Shown here: in pieces, positions 42,351-51,019 of the stretch
Numbering within the stretch: position 1 is the first letter of the stretch
Layout: each line of letters starts with the position of its first letter
Assembly: GCA_965248905.1 (NCBI GenBank)
Contig: CBDFKS010000003.1
Coordinates: forward strand, 186,001 to 250,000
Length of the DNA stretch: 64,000 bases
Source: CBDFKS01 sp965248905
GTDB taxonomy: Bacteria; Chloroflexota; Dehalococcoidia; Lucifugimonadales; JAGWBF01
Direction of reading: 5' to 3'
Notes under the pieces: model-generated
What the model saw: only the letters and a program-made list of their open reading frames with translations
What the model was told of the DNA's origin: nothing
The model's database searches: none
Position numbers and translations under genes: made by a program

Positions 42351-44054
42351 TTGCGTTTCACCAAGCTAATCTCTAAGACCATGCGTAGCGATCCCACCGA
42401 GGTCGACACTGCCAGCCATCGCCTTATGCTCAAGGCAGGAATGGTCTATCAAGTGGCCTCCGGCGTTTATAGCTATCTTCCCTTGGCGTGGCGCTCCCTG
42501 CGAAAGATCGAGGAGATCATACGCCAGGAGATGGATGCCGTGGGTGGCCAGGAGATCAGGATGTCCGTGCTTCAACCGCTGGAGCTGTGGGAGGAGTCGG
42601 ACAGGCGCGCTGCCTTCGGCGACAACCTCTTCACTCTCCAGGACCGGCGCGGACGACCCATGGTCCTGGCCCCAACCCACGAAGAGGTCATCACCAACAT
42701 AGTCCGGTCCAACGTCCAGAGCTATAGGGACCTTCCCGCCATCCTCTACCAGATTCAGACCAAGTTTCGGGACGAACCCCGCCCTCGAGCCGGTCTTATC
42801 CGGGTTCGAGAGTTCGACATGAAGGATGCCTACAGCTTCAATACCGACGACGAGAGTCTGGAGGACAGCTATCAGGCGATGGCCCAGGCATACAGAAACA
42901 TTTATCAGCGTTGTGGATTGCCCGCACTCATGGTCGAGGCCGACAGTGGCGCCATAGGAGGAAAGGACTCCCATGAGTTTATCCTTCCCACCCCCAGCGG
43001 CGAGGACACTGTCATAACCTGCCCTAAATGCGGCTACGCCGCCAACGCCGAGAAAGCTCAGGGCAACGTTTCCTCCGTGGACATGGAACCGCTGCTACCA
43101 ATGGAAGAAGTTTCCACTCCTGGAGTAAAGACCATAGAGGCCCTCTCCAGCTACCTGGGCATCCCTCCTAGCAGGACTCTCAAGGCCGTTTTCTATTGCG
43201 CCGATGGGGAAGTTGTTTTCGTTACAATCCGGGGAGACCTGGAAGTTAACGACGTAAAGCTGAAGAACACCTTACATTGCCATGAGCTGCGGCTGGCCAC
43301 CGAAGAGGAGGTGGACGCAGCCGGGCTGGTGGCAGGCTCGGCCTCGCCCATCGGATTGGAGAACATCAAGCGGGTAGCCGACGAGTCCATCCAAAAGGGC
43401 TCCAACTTTGCTGTGGGCGCCAACAAAGCCGATACCCACATAATCAATGCAAACTACCCCAGGGACTTTCAGGTGACCACGCTAACGGACATAGCCCTTG
43501 CCCAGGAAGGTCAGGACTGCGTAAAATGCGGCACGGCTTTGGTCGCCACACGCGGAGTCGAAGTGGGGCACATCTTCAAGCTGGGCACCTTCTTCAGCGA
43601 GACTCTAGGCGCCTATTATCTGGACAGCGAGGGCCAACAACACCCCATCATAATGGGTTGCTATGGCATCGGAGTGGGGAGGCTACTGGCCGCAGCCATA
43701 GAGCAGAACCATGACGACAAGGGAATAACCTTCCCTACCCCCATAGCGCCGTATCAGGTCCATCTGATCGGGCTCAATCTGGCCGATGACAGTGTAAGTA
43801 AGGCAGCCGACGAGCTATATAGTCGGCTGTGGCAACAGGGCGTCGAGACCCTCTACGACGACCGTCGTGAGGAGGCCGCCGGAGTAAAGTTCAACGATGC
43901 CGACCTATTGGGTTTGCCTATGCGGCTGGTAGTCAGCCCGCGTAATCTGAAACAGGACTCGGTGGAGCTCAAAGCCAGGCTAGAGAAAGACGCTGAATTG
44001 GTCCCGATGACTGAAGTGTTGGAGAGAATTGCCCAGGTAATGGATGGCCGGTGA
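42351..44054 (+). CDS. proS: Prolyl-tRNA synthetase, bacterial type
   Basis: The 567-residue class II synthetase has motif 1 (KIEEIIRQEMDAVGGQEIRM), motif 2 (RDLPAILYQIQTKFRDEPRPRAGLIRVREF), a YbaK-type editing insert at about 230-380, and motif 3 (MGCYGIGVGRLLAA). A C-terminal anticodon domain follows (YDDRREEAAGVKFNDADLLG). TTG 42351 is chosen because AGGAG lies 9 bp upstream and MRFTKL fits the family start; the frame extends back to TTG 42327. Confidence 0.96.
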   Translation: MRFTKLISKTMRSDPTEVDTASHRLMLKAGMVYQVASGVYSYLPLAWRSLRKIEEIIRQEMDAVGGQEIRMSVLQPLELWEESDRRAAFGDNLFTLQDRRGRPMVLAPTHEEVITNIVRSNVQSYRDLPAILYQIQTKFRDEPRPRAGLIRVREFDMKDAYSFNTDDESLEDSYQAMAQAYRNIYQRCGLPALMVEADSGAIGGKDSHEFILPTPSGEDTVITCPKCGYAANAEKAQGNVSSVDMEPLLPMEEVSTPGVKTIEALSSYLGIPPSRTLKAVFYCADGEVVFVTIRGDLEVNDVKLKNTLHCHELRLATEEEVDAAGLVAGSASPIGLENIKRVADESIQKGSNFAVGANKADTHIINANYPRDFQVTTLTDIALAQEGQDCVKCGTALVATRGVEVGHIFKLGTFFSETLGAYYLDSEGQQHPIIMGCYGIGVGRLLAAAIEQNHDDKGITFPTPIAPYQVHLIGLNLADDSVSKAADELYSRLWQQGVETLYDDRREEAAGVKFNDADLLGLPMRLVVSPRNLKQDSVELKARLEKDAELVPMTEVLERIAQVMDGR

Positions 44055-44099
44055 GTACAATAGCAGCGGCCACTACGAAGATATCAACTGTGCAGTCGT

Positions 44100-45101
44100 T
44101 TACCGTCCAGGTCGAGCTTCCTTAGCCTCCGGGTTTACCCACGAGGGCATCGGCCTTCCATTTAGAAACTCGATTATATTTTCCGCCGCCATCAGGTCTA
44201 TCTTCCGCAACGTTACACTGGTATCACTGGCTATGTGCGGCGTGATTACCACGTTGGACAGGGAGACAAGGGGATCGTCTTGAGAGATGGGCTCCGGGTC
44301 AGTCACGTCCAGGGCCGCACCGGCTATAATCTTGTTGGACAGTGCATCGTACAGAGCCTTGGAGTCAACAGTACCACCCCTTGAAGTGTTGATCAAGAAT
44401 GATCCTTGTTTCATCAGCCGAAGCTCCCGTTGTCCTATGAGATGATCGGTCTCCGGCGCCAGCGGGACATGTATGGACACAAAGTCGGATTCTCGTAGCA
44501 GTGAGGGCAGATCGGGCATCCACTCCAGACCGTACCGGTCCTCTTCATGAGGCTTACGTGTCCGCGAGAAATACAGCAGCCTCATGTCGAAGGCCTTAGC
44601 CCTTCGTGCCACTGCCAGTCCGATATTGCCTAATCCCACGATGCCGAGGGTTGCTCCGTACACCTCCATATCGACGGATAGATGGGGCATTTGACCCACG
44701 CCCTTCCACGCACCCGCCCGCACTTCCTGGTCACCAAACACCACGTTTCGCGCGATCGCTAGAATCAAGGCGAATGTGAAGTCCGCGCAGGACTCATGTA
44801 ATACTCCCGGCGTATTGCCCACCACGATGCCCAGACGGGTGGCTTCCCCGATATCTATATTGTCATAGCCCATAGCCCGGTTGGAGACTATTCTCAGCCT
44901 GGTGGCGGCTTCTAGTACCTCTTTATCAATCATGTCGTCCATAGCGGTCAGAAAGGCTTGGCACTCCTTACCCTTCTGAAGAAATACGGACTTGGGAGGT
45001 GGAGACGTGTCATCCCAGACCTCCACCTCGAAATGCTGCTTGAGCAGATCAATAGCTGGAAGGGCTTGTCTCCGGGATACGAACACCTTGTCTTTAGTCA
45101 T
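44100..45101 (-). CDS. D-2-hydroxyacid dehydrogenase (glyoxylate reductase-like)
   Basis: The 333-residue protein is a D-isomer-specific 2-hydroxyacid dehydrogenase. It has the NAD(P) motif LGIVGLGNIGLAVARRAKAF at about 150-170, the catalytic Arg region INTSRGGTVDSKAL, the Glu in LDVTDPEP, and His in TPHIAS. The N-terminal VVGNTPGVLHESCADF is the standard substrate-domain segment. It converges on proS and diverges from the mutase gene. The substrate could be glyoxylate or hydroxypyruvate; this is not decided by sequence. Confidence 0.92.
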   Translation of the reverse strand: MTKDKVFVSRRQALPAIDLLKQHFEVEVWDDTSPPPKSVFLQKGKECQAFLTAMDDMIDKEVLEAATRLRIVSNRAMGYDNIDIGEATRLGIVVGNTPGVLHESCADFTFALILAIARNVVFGDQEVRAGAWKGVGQMPHLSVDMEVYGATLGIVGLGNIGLAVARRAKAFDMRLLYFSRTRKPHEEDRYGLEWMPDLPSLLRESDFVSIHVPLAPETDHLIGQRELRLMKQGSFLINTSRGGTVDSKALYDALSNKIIAGAALDVTDPEPISQDDPLVSLSNVVITPHIASDTSVTLRKIDLMAAENIIEFLNGRPMPSWVNPEAKEARPGR

Positions 45102-45193
45102 AATGTCAGTGCCACCATGTTCATTAGTTGCTTAGTTTATCCCATGGGACTCTCCCCAGCAACGGTGGGTATTGTCCCAAGTGCTGCTTAAAG

Positions 45194-45222
45194 TTCTCAG
45201 TCGATTCGTAAGGAGTTATAAT
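45194..45222 (+). promoter_or_regulatory. Promoter of the methylmalonyl-CoA mutase gene
   Basis: TTCTCA (45194-45199) and a perfect TATAAT (45217-45222) are 17 bp apart. The mutase start is 72 bp further on. The -35 is weak. Confidence 0.5.
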
Positions 45223-45293
45223 GTGGATGGGTTGAGATTGCGAATCCAGACGAAGTGGCGATTTACAGCGAACCCAACCACAAGGAGGACCTC

Positions 45294-46955
45294 TTGACCA
45301 GCCATAGCAAGAAGGAGTGGCAGGAAAAGACCCTGGACCCAGCGGTCAAGCGTCGCCCTGAAAGGCAGGAGGAGTTCCGCACCGAGTCGGGCATAGCCCA
45401 GGAAACGGTGTATGGAGCCGAGGACCTTGACTCCGTGGGCTACGACTACCAGGAAGACCTGAGTTACCCTGGGGAGTACCCGTATACACGAGGCGTACAG
45501 CCCAACATGTATCGTGGCCGTATCTGGACCATGCGCCAGTACTCAGGTTACGCCACCGCCGAGGAGTCCAATCGCCGTTACCACTACCTGCTGGAGCAGG
45601 GCCAAACCGGGCTCTCCATTGCTTTCGACCTGCCCACTCAGATCGGCTACGACTCCGATGATCCCCTGGCTCGGGGAGAGGTGGGCAAGGTGGGGGTACC
45701 CATCAGCAGCCTTCAGGATATGGAGACTCTGCTGGACAATATACCCCTGGACAAAGTCAGCACATCAATGACCATTAACGCCACCGCGTCCATCCTGCTC
45801 TGCCTTTATTTGGCAGTGGCGAGAAAACAGGGCATCGCTCAAGAGCAGCTTAATGGAACGATCCAGAACGACATCCTGAAGGAGTATATAGCTCGCGGCA
45901 CCTACGCATATCCACCCACGCCATCGATGCGGCTTGTAGTGGATGTGTTCAAGTACTGCGCTCAAAACGTGCCTAAGTGGAACACCATCAGCGTCAGTGG
46001 ATATCATATGCGCGAAGCAGGGGCCACGGCGGTCCAGGAGCTGGCCTTCACATTCGCCAACGCCATAGCCTACGTACAGGCGGCGGTGGATGCAGGCCTT
46101 GATGTGGACGATTTCGCCGGCCGCCTATCCTTCTTCTTCGTGGCCCAGAATAACCTGTTCGAGGAGGTGGCCAAGTTCCGCGCCGCCCGCCGCATGTGGG
46201 CAAAGATCATGCGAGAGCGGTTTGGCGCCAAAGATCCCCGCTCATGGATGCTCCGCTTCCACACTCAGACCGCCGGTGTGACGCTGACCGCCCAGCAACC
46301 CGATAACAACCTCATCCGAAGCACTAGCCAGGCACTCGCCGCTATTCTGGGAGGGACTCAATCCCTCCACGTCAACTCCCGCGACGAGGCCCTGGCCCTA
46401 CCATCCGAGGAGTCGGTGCAGCTATCTTTGCGCACTCAGCAGATCCTCGCCTACGAGAACGGAGTTGGCGACGTTGTGGACCCACTGGGAGGGTCATATT
46501 ACGTGGAGAGCCTTACCAGCCGTCTGGAGCAGGAGGCTTTTGGATACATCGAAAAGATCGACGATATTGGGGGCGCCATACCCGCTCTGGAGCGAGGCTA
46601 CCAGGTACGGGAGATAAACGAAGCGGCTTACGAGCACCAACGAGCGGTGGAGAATGAACGGCGAATAGTGGTCGGGATAAACCGCTACGTAGACGAAACT
46701 CCCCCTATCACGGGAATGCTCAAAGTAGACCCGGCTTCGGAACGCAGCCAGGTAGAAAGGCTCCGGCAGGTGCGCCAGGAACGAGATAACGATGCCGTGA
46801 AGCGATGCCTGTCGCGCCTAGAGGAAGTGACTGAGAGCGATGAGAACACCGTGCCCGCCATCCTGGAGTGCGTGGAGAGCTATTGCACCTTGGGCGAGAT
46901 ATGTAGCGTCTTCCGCGGCGTCTTCGGCGAGCAGGGAGAGATGGTGGCATTCTGA
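45294..46955 (+). CDS. mutA: Methylmalonyl-CoA mutase, large (catalytic) subunit
   Basis: The 553-residue protein is the catalytic chain of a two-subunit B12 mutase that interconverts succinyl-CoA and methylmalonyl-CoA. It shows YTRGVQPNMYRGRIWTMRQY, GLSIAFDLPTQIGYDSD, PPTPSMRL, ISVSGYHMREAGATAVQE, RFHTQTAGVTLTAQQP and DPLGGSYYVE. It ends without a B12 domain; that part is encoded separately at 49594-50025. TTG 45294 is chosen because AAGGAGG lies 5 bp upstream; a GTG at 45255 has none. Confidence 0.95.
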   Translation: MTSHSKKEWQEKTLDPAVKRRPERQEEFRTESGIAQETVYGAEDLDSVGYDYQEDLSYPGEYPYTRGVQPNMYRGRIWTMRQYSGYATAEESNRRYHYLLEQGQTGLSIAFDLPTQIGYDSDDPLARGEVGKVGVPISSLQDMETLLDNIPLDKVSTSMTINATASILLCLYLAVARKQGIAQEQLNGTIQNDILKEYIARGTYAYPPTPSMRLVVDVFKYCAQNVPKWNTISVSGYHMREAGATAVQELAFTFANAIAYVQAAVDAGLDVDDFAGRLSFFFVAQNNLFEEVAKFRAARRMWAKIMRERFGAKDPRSWMLRFHTQTAGVTLTAQQPDNNLIRSTSQALAAILGGTQSLHVNSRDEALALPSEESVQLSLRTQQILAYENGVGDVVDPLGGSYYVESLTSRLEQEAFGYIEKIDDIGGAIPALERGYQVREINEAAYEHQRAVENERRIVVGINRYVDETPPITGMLKVDPASERSQVERLRQVRQERDNDAVKRCLSRLEEVTESDENTVPAILECVESYCTLGEICSVFRGVFGEQGEMVAF

Positions 46956-46967
46956 TCGGTCGGACCT

Positions 46968-47231
46968 ATGCTCATATTCACTAAACATGTCGAAATTCAA
47001 ATGGTGTCCCGGGACATTCCCATAGAGATTGTACGGGATACTGTTGAAACGCCCGACCAGAAGATCCCAGCACCACAGGGAAGACATGTGTGCCAGAGTC
47101 AGTATTTTGATACGATAGAACAAAAACAGATGCTGATTCGTGTAGTCGTCCAACAGCAAGGTGATGACCTTATCGTGGTGAGTGCGTATAAAACTTCAAA
47201 GATCCGGAAATACTGGCTGGAGGTATCATAA
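46968..47231 (+). CDS. DUF4258-family protein
   Basis: The 87-residue product is a clear DUF4258 protein: MLIFTKHVEIQMVSRDIPIE, TVETPDQKIPAPQG, LIRVVVQQQGDDLIVVSAYK, TSKIRKYW. The family is small and RelE-like. It starts 12 bp after the mutase stop and is followed after 2 bp by a DUF2283 gene, as in the pair at 40349-41001. A toxin role is inferred, not proven. Confidence 0.88.
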   Translation: MLIFTKHVEIQMVSRDIPIEIVRDTVETPDQKIPAPQGRHVCQSQYFDTIEQKQMLIRVVVQQQGDDLIVVSAYKTSKIRKYWLEVS

Positions 47232-47233
47232 AG

Positions 47234-47458
47234 ATGAAGATCACCTATGACCCTGAAACGGATATCCTCATAATCAAGCTAAAGGAAGTTCGAATTTCCG
47301 AGAGCGATGAGCTTCAGGAGGGGATGGTCGCGGATTTGGACCCGGACGGCAACATTGTTGGGCTGGAGATATTTGATGCCTCGGAACGCGTGACTGAGCC
47401 CCAGAATATGGTCTTCGAGTCAATGGGACATCCGGTCGCAGGAACCAAGGGCACGTAA
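47234..47458 (+). CDS. DUF2283-family protein
   Basis: The 74-residue product matches DUF2283: MKITYDPETDILIIKLKEV, MVADLDPDGNIVGLEIFDAS. It begins 2 bp after the DUF4258 gene, so they form an operon. DUF2283 is the smaller partner in such pairs and may neutralise it. The pair is inserted between the mutase gene and the acyl-CoA dehydrogenase gene. Confidence 0.9.
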   Translation: MKITYDPETDILIIKLKEVRISESDELQEGMVADLDPDGNIVGLEIFDASERVTEPQNMVFESMGHPVAGTKGT

Positions 47459-47508
47459 TATATTGGATTAAGACACATGATGGGCACAATAGTTGGACGG
47501 AGGACCTG

Positions 47509-48663
47509 ATGCCAGACCTGCTGTTAACGGAAGAGGAACGAATGCTCCAAACTGCCGTGCGAGAGTTCGCCGACCGGGAGTTGGCCCCACGCTCCAAGGA
47601 ATTGGACGAGAAGGAGGAGTTCTCCTGGGATATCTGGAAGGGGATGGCGGCCCTGGGGCTCACGGGCATCGGCATTGACCCGATCTACGGCGGCAGCGGT
47701 GGCGGCTACCGCCAGATGGCAATTGTCGAGGAGCAAGTGGCGCGGGGAGACGCATCCGCCAGCGTTACCTTGGTGGCCAGCATGTCTCTTGGCAGCCAGA
47801 CCATCTACCAGCATAGCAACGAGGAGCAGAAGCTCAAGTTCATTCCGCCCCTGGCCCGAGGTGAGGTGATGTCGGCCTGGGCCCTGACGGAGCCCGGCGG
47901 CGGCTCCGATGCCGCCTCCCTTCAGACCACGGCCACACTCCAGAACGGCAGTTATCACCTAAACGGCAGCAAGATCTTCATCACCAACGCCGACGTGGCA
48001 GCATACACGGTGGTCTTCGCCAAAACAGACAAAGATATGGGCTCGAAGGGAGTGAGTGCGTTCATCCTGGAGGCAGATACCCCGGGGTTTCAGGTGTATA
48101 AGCAGCACGGTAAGATGGGTATGCGGGGCTCAAGCACCACGGAGTTGAGATTCGAGAATGCGCCTGTCCCTCAGGCCAACCGCCTGGGAGAGGAGGGCCG
48201 CGGATTTCGATACGCCATGGAAATCCTCGACTCAAGCCGAATTGTCATCGCCGCCCAAAGTGTCGGCATAGCACAGTCAGCGCTGGAGGCTGCGGTCAGG
48301 TATGCTCAGCAACGCCACTCCTTCGGCCAACCCATAGCCCAGCATCAAGCAATTCAGTTCATGCTGGCGGACATGGCAACGGAGATATATGCTTCCAGAG
48401 TCGCCACCATGCACGCCGCCACTCTGAAAGATAACTGCCTGCCTTTCATCAACGAGGCCTCCATGGCCAAGCTGCTGGCCTCTGAGACGGCAGTGCGGGT
48501 GACCTCCAACGCCCTTCAGGTATACGGAGGGTACGGCTACTTCAAGGACGCTCCAGTGGAACGGTACTTCCGCGACGCTCGCGTTACCACCATCTACGAA
48601 GGGACCTCCGAGGTGCAGCGCTTAATCATCGCCCGACAGCTTCTGGCGGAATATCCGTTATAG
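47509..48663 (+). CDS. Acyl-CoA dehydrogenase
   Basis: The 384-residue flavoprotein oxidises acyl-CoA at C2-C3. It has FADRELAPRSKELD, AWALTEPGGGSDAASLQTTA, KIFITNADVAAYTVVFAKT, GMRGSSTTELRFENAPVP, and SVQYAQQRHSFGQPI-type and YGGYGYFKDAPVERYFRDARV segments, then IYEGTSEVQRLIIARQLL. The IYEGTSE site carries the usual catalytic Glu. In this locus a short- or branched-chain substrate is likely. GGAGG precedes the ATG. Confidence 0.94.
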   Translation: MPDLLLTEEERMLQTAVREFADRELAPRSKELDEKEEFSWDIWKGMAALGLTGIGIDPIYGGSGGGYRQMAIVEEQVARGDASASVTLVASMSLGSQTIYQHSNEEQKLKFIPPLARGEVMSAWALTEPGGGSDAASLQTTATLQNGSYHLNGSKIFITNADVAAYTVVFAKTDKDMGSKGVSAFILEADTPGFQVYKQHGKMGMRGSSTTELRFENAPVPQANRLGEEGRGFRYAMEILDSSRIVIAAQSVGIAQSALEAAVRYAQQRHSFGQPIAQHQAIQFMLADMATEIYASRVATMHAATLKDNCLPFINEASMAKLLASETAVRVTSNALQVYGGYGYFKDAPVERYFRDARVTTIYEGTSEVQRLIIARQLLAEYPL

Positions 48664-48747
48664 CGGGCTGATATAGCCTCCAAGGTAGAGAAGGCGACCA
48701 ATCCACTGAACTCAAGTATCTCAGCGAAAATACAGGATAACTACGGG

Positions 48748-48764
48748 TCATACCATTGGTATGA
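48748..48764. promoter_or_regulatory. Palindromic operator overlapping a -10 element
   Basis: TCATACCA-T-TGGTATGA is a perfect 8-bp palindrome. It overlaps TATGAT (48760-48765), a -10 candidate 23 bp before the antitoxin-like gene. The layout fits autoregulation by a ribbon-helix-helix protein. Confidence 0.65.
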
Positions 48765-48787
48765 TAGTATCTGTACCGAGGTAAATC

Positions 48788-49036
48788 ATGAGTGAGGGAA
48801 ATGTAGCCAAGGTTACCATCAATCTTCCTCCAAATCTGCTCGACCTGGCGAACCGGCTCGCCCAGGAGCAATCGACCACAAGAAGCAGAATTATCGCCGG
48901 GCTCCTTGAAAAAGAAGGGGATGCGCGTATCCGCGCCCTGATGGCCCAGGGATATCAAATGATGGGCGAGGAAAACCTCCGGGAGGCTCAAGAGGCCCTG
49001 AATCTGACCAGGGAGGTCGTTCTGGGTGATGGTTAG
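48788..49036 (+). CDS. MazE-like ribbon-helix-helix antitoxin
   Basis: The 82-residue product has an N-terminal RHH fold (AKVTINLPPNLLDLANRLAQ, TTRSRIIAGLLE) and an acidic C-terminal segment (MAQGYQMMGEENLREAQEAL) as in MazE-type antitoxins. A palindromic operator lies in its promoter. Its last codons overlap the ATG of a 14-codon frame, MVRCGEIYVATYSQ, the start of a MazF-like toxin that is cut short. It now looks like an orphan antitoxin inside the methylmalonyl-CoA locus. Confidence 0.78.
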   Translation: MSEGNVAKVTINLPPNLLDLANRLAQEQSTTRSRIIAGLLEKEGDARIRALMAQGYQMMGEENLREAQEALNLTREVVLGDG

Positions 49037-49073
49037 GTGTGGAGAAATTTATGTTGCAACTTATTCCCAATAG
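49029..49073 (+). pseudogene. MazF-like toxin remnant
   Basis: This 14-residue frame begins MVRCGEIYVA, close to the MazF N-terminus (MVRRGEIY-type), and stops at TAG 49071-49073. The start overlaps the antitoxin-like gene by 8 bp as in mazEF. Nothing after the stop continues a toxin in another frame before the epimerase gene at 49107. Confidence 0.65.
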
Positions 49074-49106
49074 ACTAAATCTGCTCACGAAGGAGGTCCA
49101 ACGGAA

Positions 49107-49520
49107 TTGAACGACTCCTGTACAGTCCAGTACGTGGATCATATAGGCTTGGCCGTCCAAGACCTGGACGCTTCAATGAAGTTCTTCCAAGAGGTGTTCC
49201 AAATTCCCCGGGGAGACGTCAAGGAGCTACCTGACCAGGGAGTCAGGGCAACATTGCTGCCAATAGGCCAGACCAGGATCGAGCTACTGGAGCCCCTCTC
49301 CCCGGACAGCGCCGTCGGCCGTTTTATCGAGCGCCGAGGTGAAGGGCTTCATCACCTGGCGTTCCATGTGGAAAACATCAGCGAGAAACTGGAGTCTCTG
49401 AGCGGTCACGGCCTAGAGCTCATCGACAAGAGTCCCAGGGAAGGGCTTTCAGGATTAATAGCCTTTATTCACCCCAGGTCCGTCCATGGTGTGCTGACGG
49501 AGCTGGTCCAGACGCCTTAG
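49107..49520 (+). CDS. mce: Methylmalonyl-CoA epimerase
   Basis: Mce interconverts (R)- and (S)-methylmalonyl-CoA. The 137-residue vicinal-oxygen-chelate protein has VDHIGLAVQDLDASMKFF, ATLLPIGQTRIELLEPL, RRGEGLHHLAFHVENI and GLSGLIAFIHPRSVHGVLTEL, with metal-binding His and Glu residues in the usual places. The start is TTG 49107, with AAGGAGGT 11 bp upstream, slightly long. It lies just before the B12 subunit gene. Confidence 0.93.
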   Translation: MNDSCTVQYVDHIGLAVQDLDASMKFFQEVFQIPRGDVKELPDQGVRATLLPIGQTRIELLEPLSPDSAVGRFIERRGEGLHHLAFHVENISEKLESLSGHGLELIDKSPREGLSGLIAFIHPRSVHGVLTELVQTP

Positions 49521-49593
49521 TTTGAGCCCTACCTCGTCGAATGCTTAGGTGATAGTATTACGTGAAGATGGAACAACCAGAGGTTATCGATCG

Positions 49594-50025
49594 ATGACTG
49601 AACCAAGCGAACCCGTACGAGTATTGGTAGCCAAGCCTGGCCTGGACGGTCATGACCGTGGAGCTAAGGTGATAGCAAGGGCCCTTCGAGATGCCGGCAT
49701 GGAGGTAATTTATACGGGAATACGCCAGACCCCCCAGATGATCGTAGAAGCCGCATCTCAGGAAGATGTAAACGTAATAGGGCTTAGTATCCTGTCTGGC
49801 GCACATCTCGAACTGTTTCCAGAAGTCATGCGCCGTCTGAAAGAAAAGGGAATGGACGATGTAATAGTGTTGGCCGGAGGGATCATACCAGAAGAGGACC
49901 GAGGCCTGTTGTTGGAAGCTGGGATCAAGGCTATATTCGGCCCGGGGACTTCTACTCGAAACATCGTGGAGTATATTCAGGAGGCCATGGGGAAAAGGAG
50001 CGAAGAGCAAAATGATCCAAAGTAG
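49594..50025 (+). CDS. Methylmalonyl-CoA mutase, B12-binding subunit
   Basis: The 143-residue protein is a stand-alone cobalamin-binding domain: VRVLVAKPGLDGHDRGAKV with the DxHxxG motif (His supplies the lower axial ligand), VIYTGIRQTPQMIVEAA, GLSILSGAHLELF, and GIIPEEDRGLLLEAGI. It pairs with the catalytic chain at 45294-46955. ATG 49594 has AGAGG upstream; the longer frame from GTG 49549 has no ribosome site. Confidence 0.94.
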   Translation: MTEPSEPVRVLVAKPGLDGHDRGAKVIARALRDAGMEVIYTGIRQTPQMIVEAASQEDVNVIGLSILSGAHLELFPEVMRRLKEKGMDDVIVLAGGIIPEEDRGLLLEAGIKAIFGPGTSTRNIVEYIQEAMGKRSEEQNDPK

Positions 50026-50093
50026 TAGTCCATAGTCAGAAGAAAAGCCATATCGATCGACCTAATATTGCTTCTTACCTCGGTATTCGATAC

Positions 50094-50124
50094 TTGACAG
50101 ACCGCCATACCTACCTCGTATAAT
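50094..50124 (+). promoter_or_regulatory. Promoter of the yceD-rpmF operon
   Basis: TTGACA (50094-50099) and TATAAT (50119-50124) are both perfect; the 19-bp spacing is a little long. The YceD start is 35 bp downstream. Confidence 0.65.
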
Positions 50125-50159
50125 TACCAGTTGAATTGACATGTCTAGCTTTCGGTTAC

Positions 50160-50681
50160 ATGCAGTATAACGTGGCCCAACTCCTCAAAGAGCCAGTAGG
50201 CTCTACCCGAACCTATCGGGTCGATGAATCCGTTTCCCGCCAAGACGGTGCCTTCCACGTTCTCCAATTTGGCCAAGTCTTTATGATGCGCACCGACAAG
50301 GGGATATGGGTAGACGCCAACCTGAAGGTGCGAGCCGGATCCAACTGTGGCCGGTGCCTGAAACGGTTTCAACAATCCGTGCCGGTGGTGATCGAGGAGG
50401 AGTACCTACCCAGTGTGGATGTGAGCTCTGGCCACGGGCTAGACGTTTCAGAAGGGGGCGAGGGCATATTTACGATCGACGAGCAACACATGCTGGATTT
50501 ACAAGAGGCGATACGACAATACACCATAACGAACCAACCCATGAAGCCCTTATGCCAAGACGCCTGTCAAGGGCTGTGTCCCGATTGCGGGACCAATAGA
50601 AACGATGAAACGTGCAGGTGCCAGGAAAGAGCCTTAGACCCTCGTTGGGCTTCGCTCTTGAACCTCCAACAAGGAAACTGA
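50160..50681 (+). CDS. yceD: YceD/DUF177-family protein
   Basis: The 173-residue protein belongs to the YceD (DUF177) family, implicated in 23S rRNA accumulation and always found beside rpmF. It has NCGRCLKRFQQSVPVVIEEEY and the C-terminal cysteine cluster LCQDACQGLCPDCGTN. ATG 50160 is taken; the frame begins at TTG 50136. It is followed 37 bp later by rpmF. Confidence 0.9.
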   Translation: MQYNVAQLLKEPVGSTRTYRVDESVSRQDGAFHVLQFGQVFMMRTDKGIWVDANLKVRAGSNCGRCLKRFQQSVPVVIEEEYLPSVDVSSGHGLDVSEGGEGIFTIDEQHMLDLQEAIRQYTITNQPMKPLCQDACQGLCPDCGTNRNDETCRCQERALDPRWASLLNLQQGN

Positions 50682-50718
50682 GTCTGGGCATGGAGTTCTC
50701 TCACAATAAGGAGCCAAT

Positions 50719-50904
50719 ATGGGTGCATTACCGAACAAGAAATTAACCAGGGCGAGGAAAGGGAACAGATTCGCCCATTACAAACTGCAACCTGTCTATG
50801 CTTCCCAGTGCCCCCAGTGCCGAAGCGCTAAGCTCTCCCACAGAGCCTGCCGCAACTGTGGATACTATAAGGGACGCCAGGTGATCGGCGGCGTCGAATC
50901 GTAG
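50719..50904 (+). CDS. rpmF: Ribosomal protein L32
   Basis: The 61-residue protein is L32: MGALPNKKLTRARKGNRF, then a zinc site with C31, C34 (QCPQCRS) and C44, C47 (ACRNCGYYKGRQV). It is a zinc-binding form, so zinc-free paralogues may exist elsewhere. AAGGAG precedes the ATG. The next gene is fabD rather than plsX. Confidence 0.96.
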   Translation: MGALPNKKLTRARKGNRFAHYKLQPVYASQCPQCRSAKLSHRACRNCGYYKGRQVIGGVES

Positions 50905-51019
50905 TCTCATACAAACCGAATACTAAAAGGAGGTGACCTGAACAAGCAAAGATAAGACCAACGCAAGGATCACGGAAAATTTCCAGCAATAATCTTATTT
51001 TATTCGAGGGATTCCCTAC

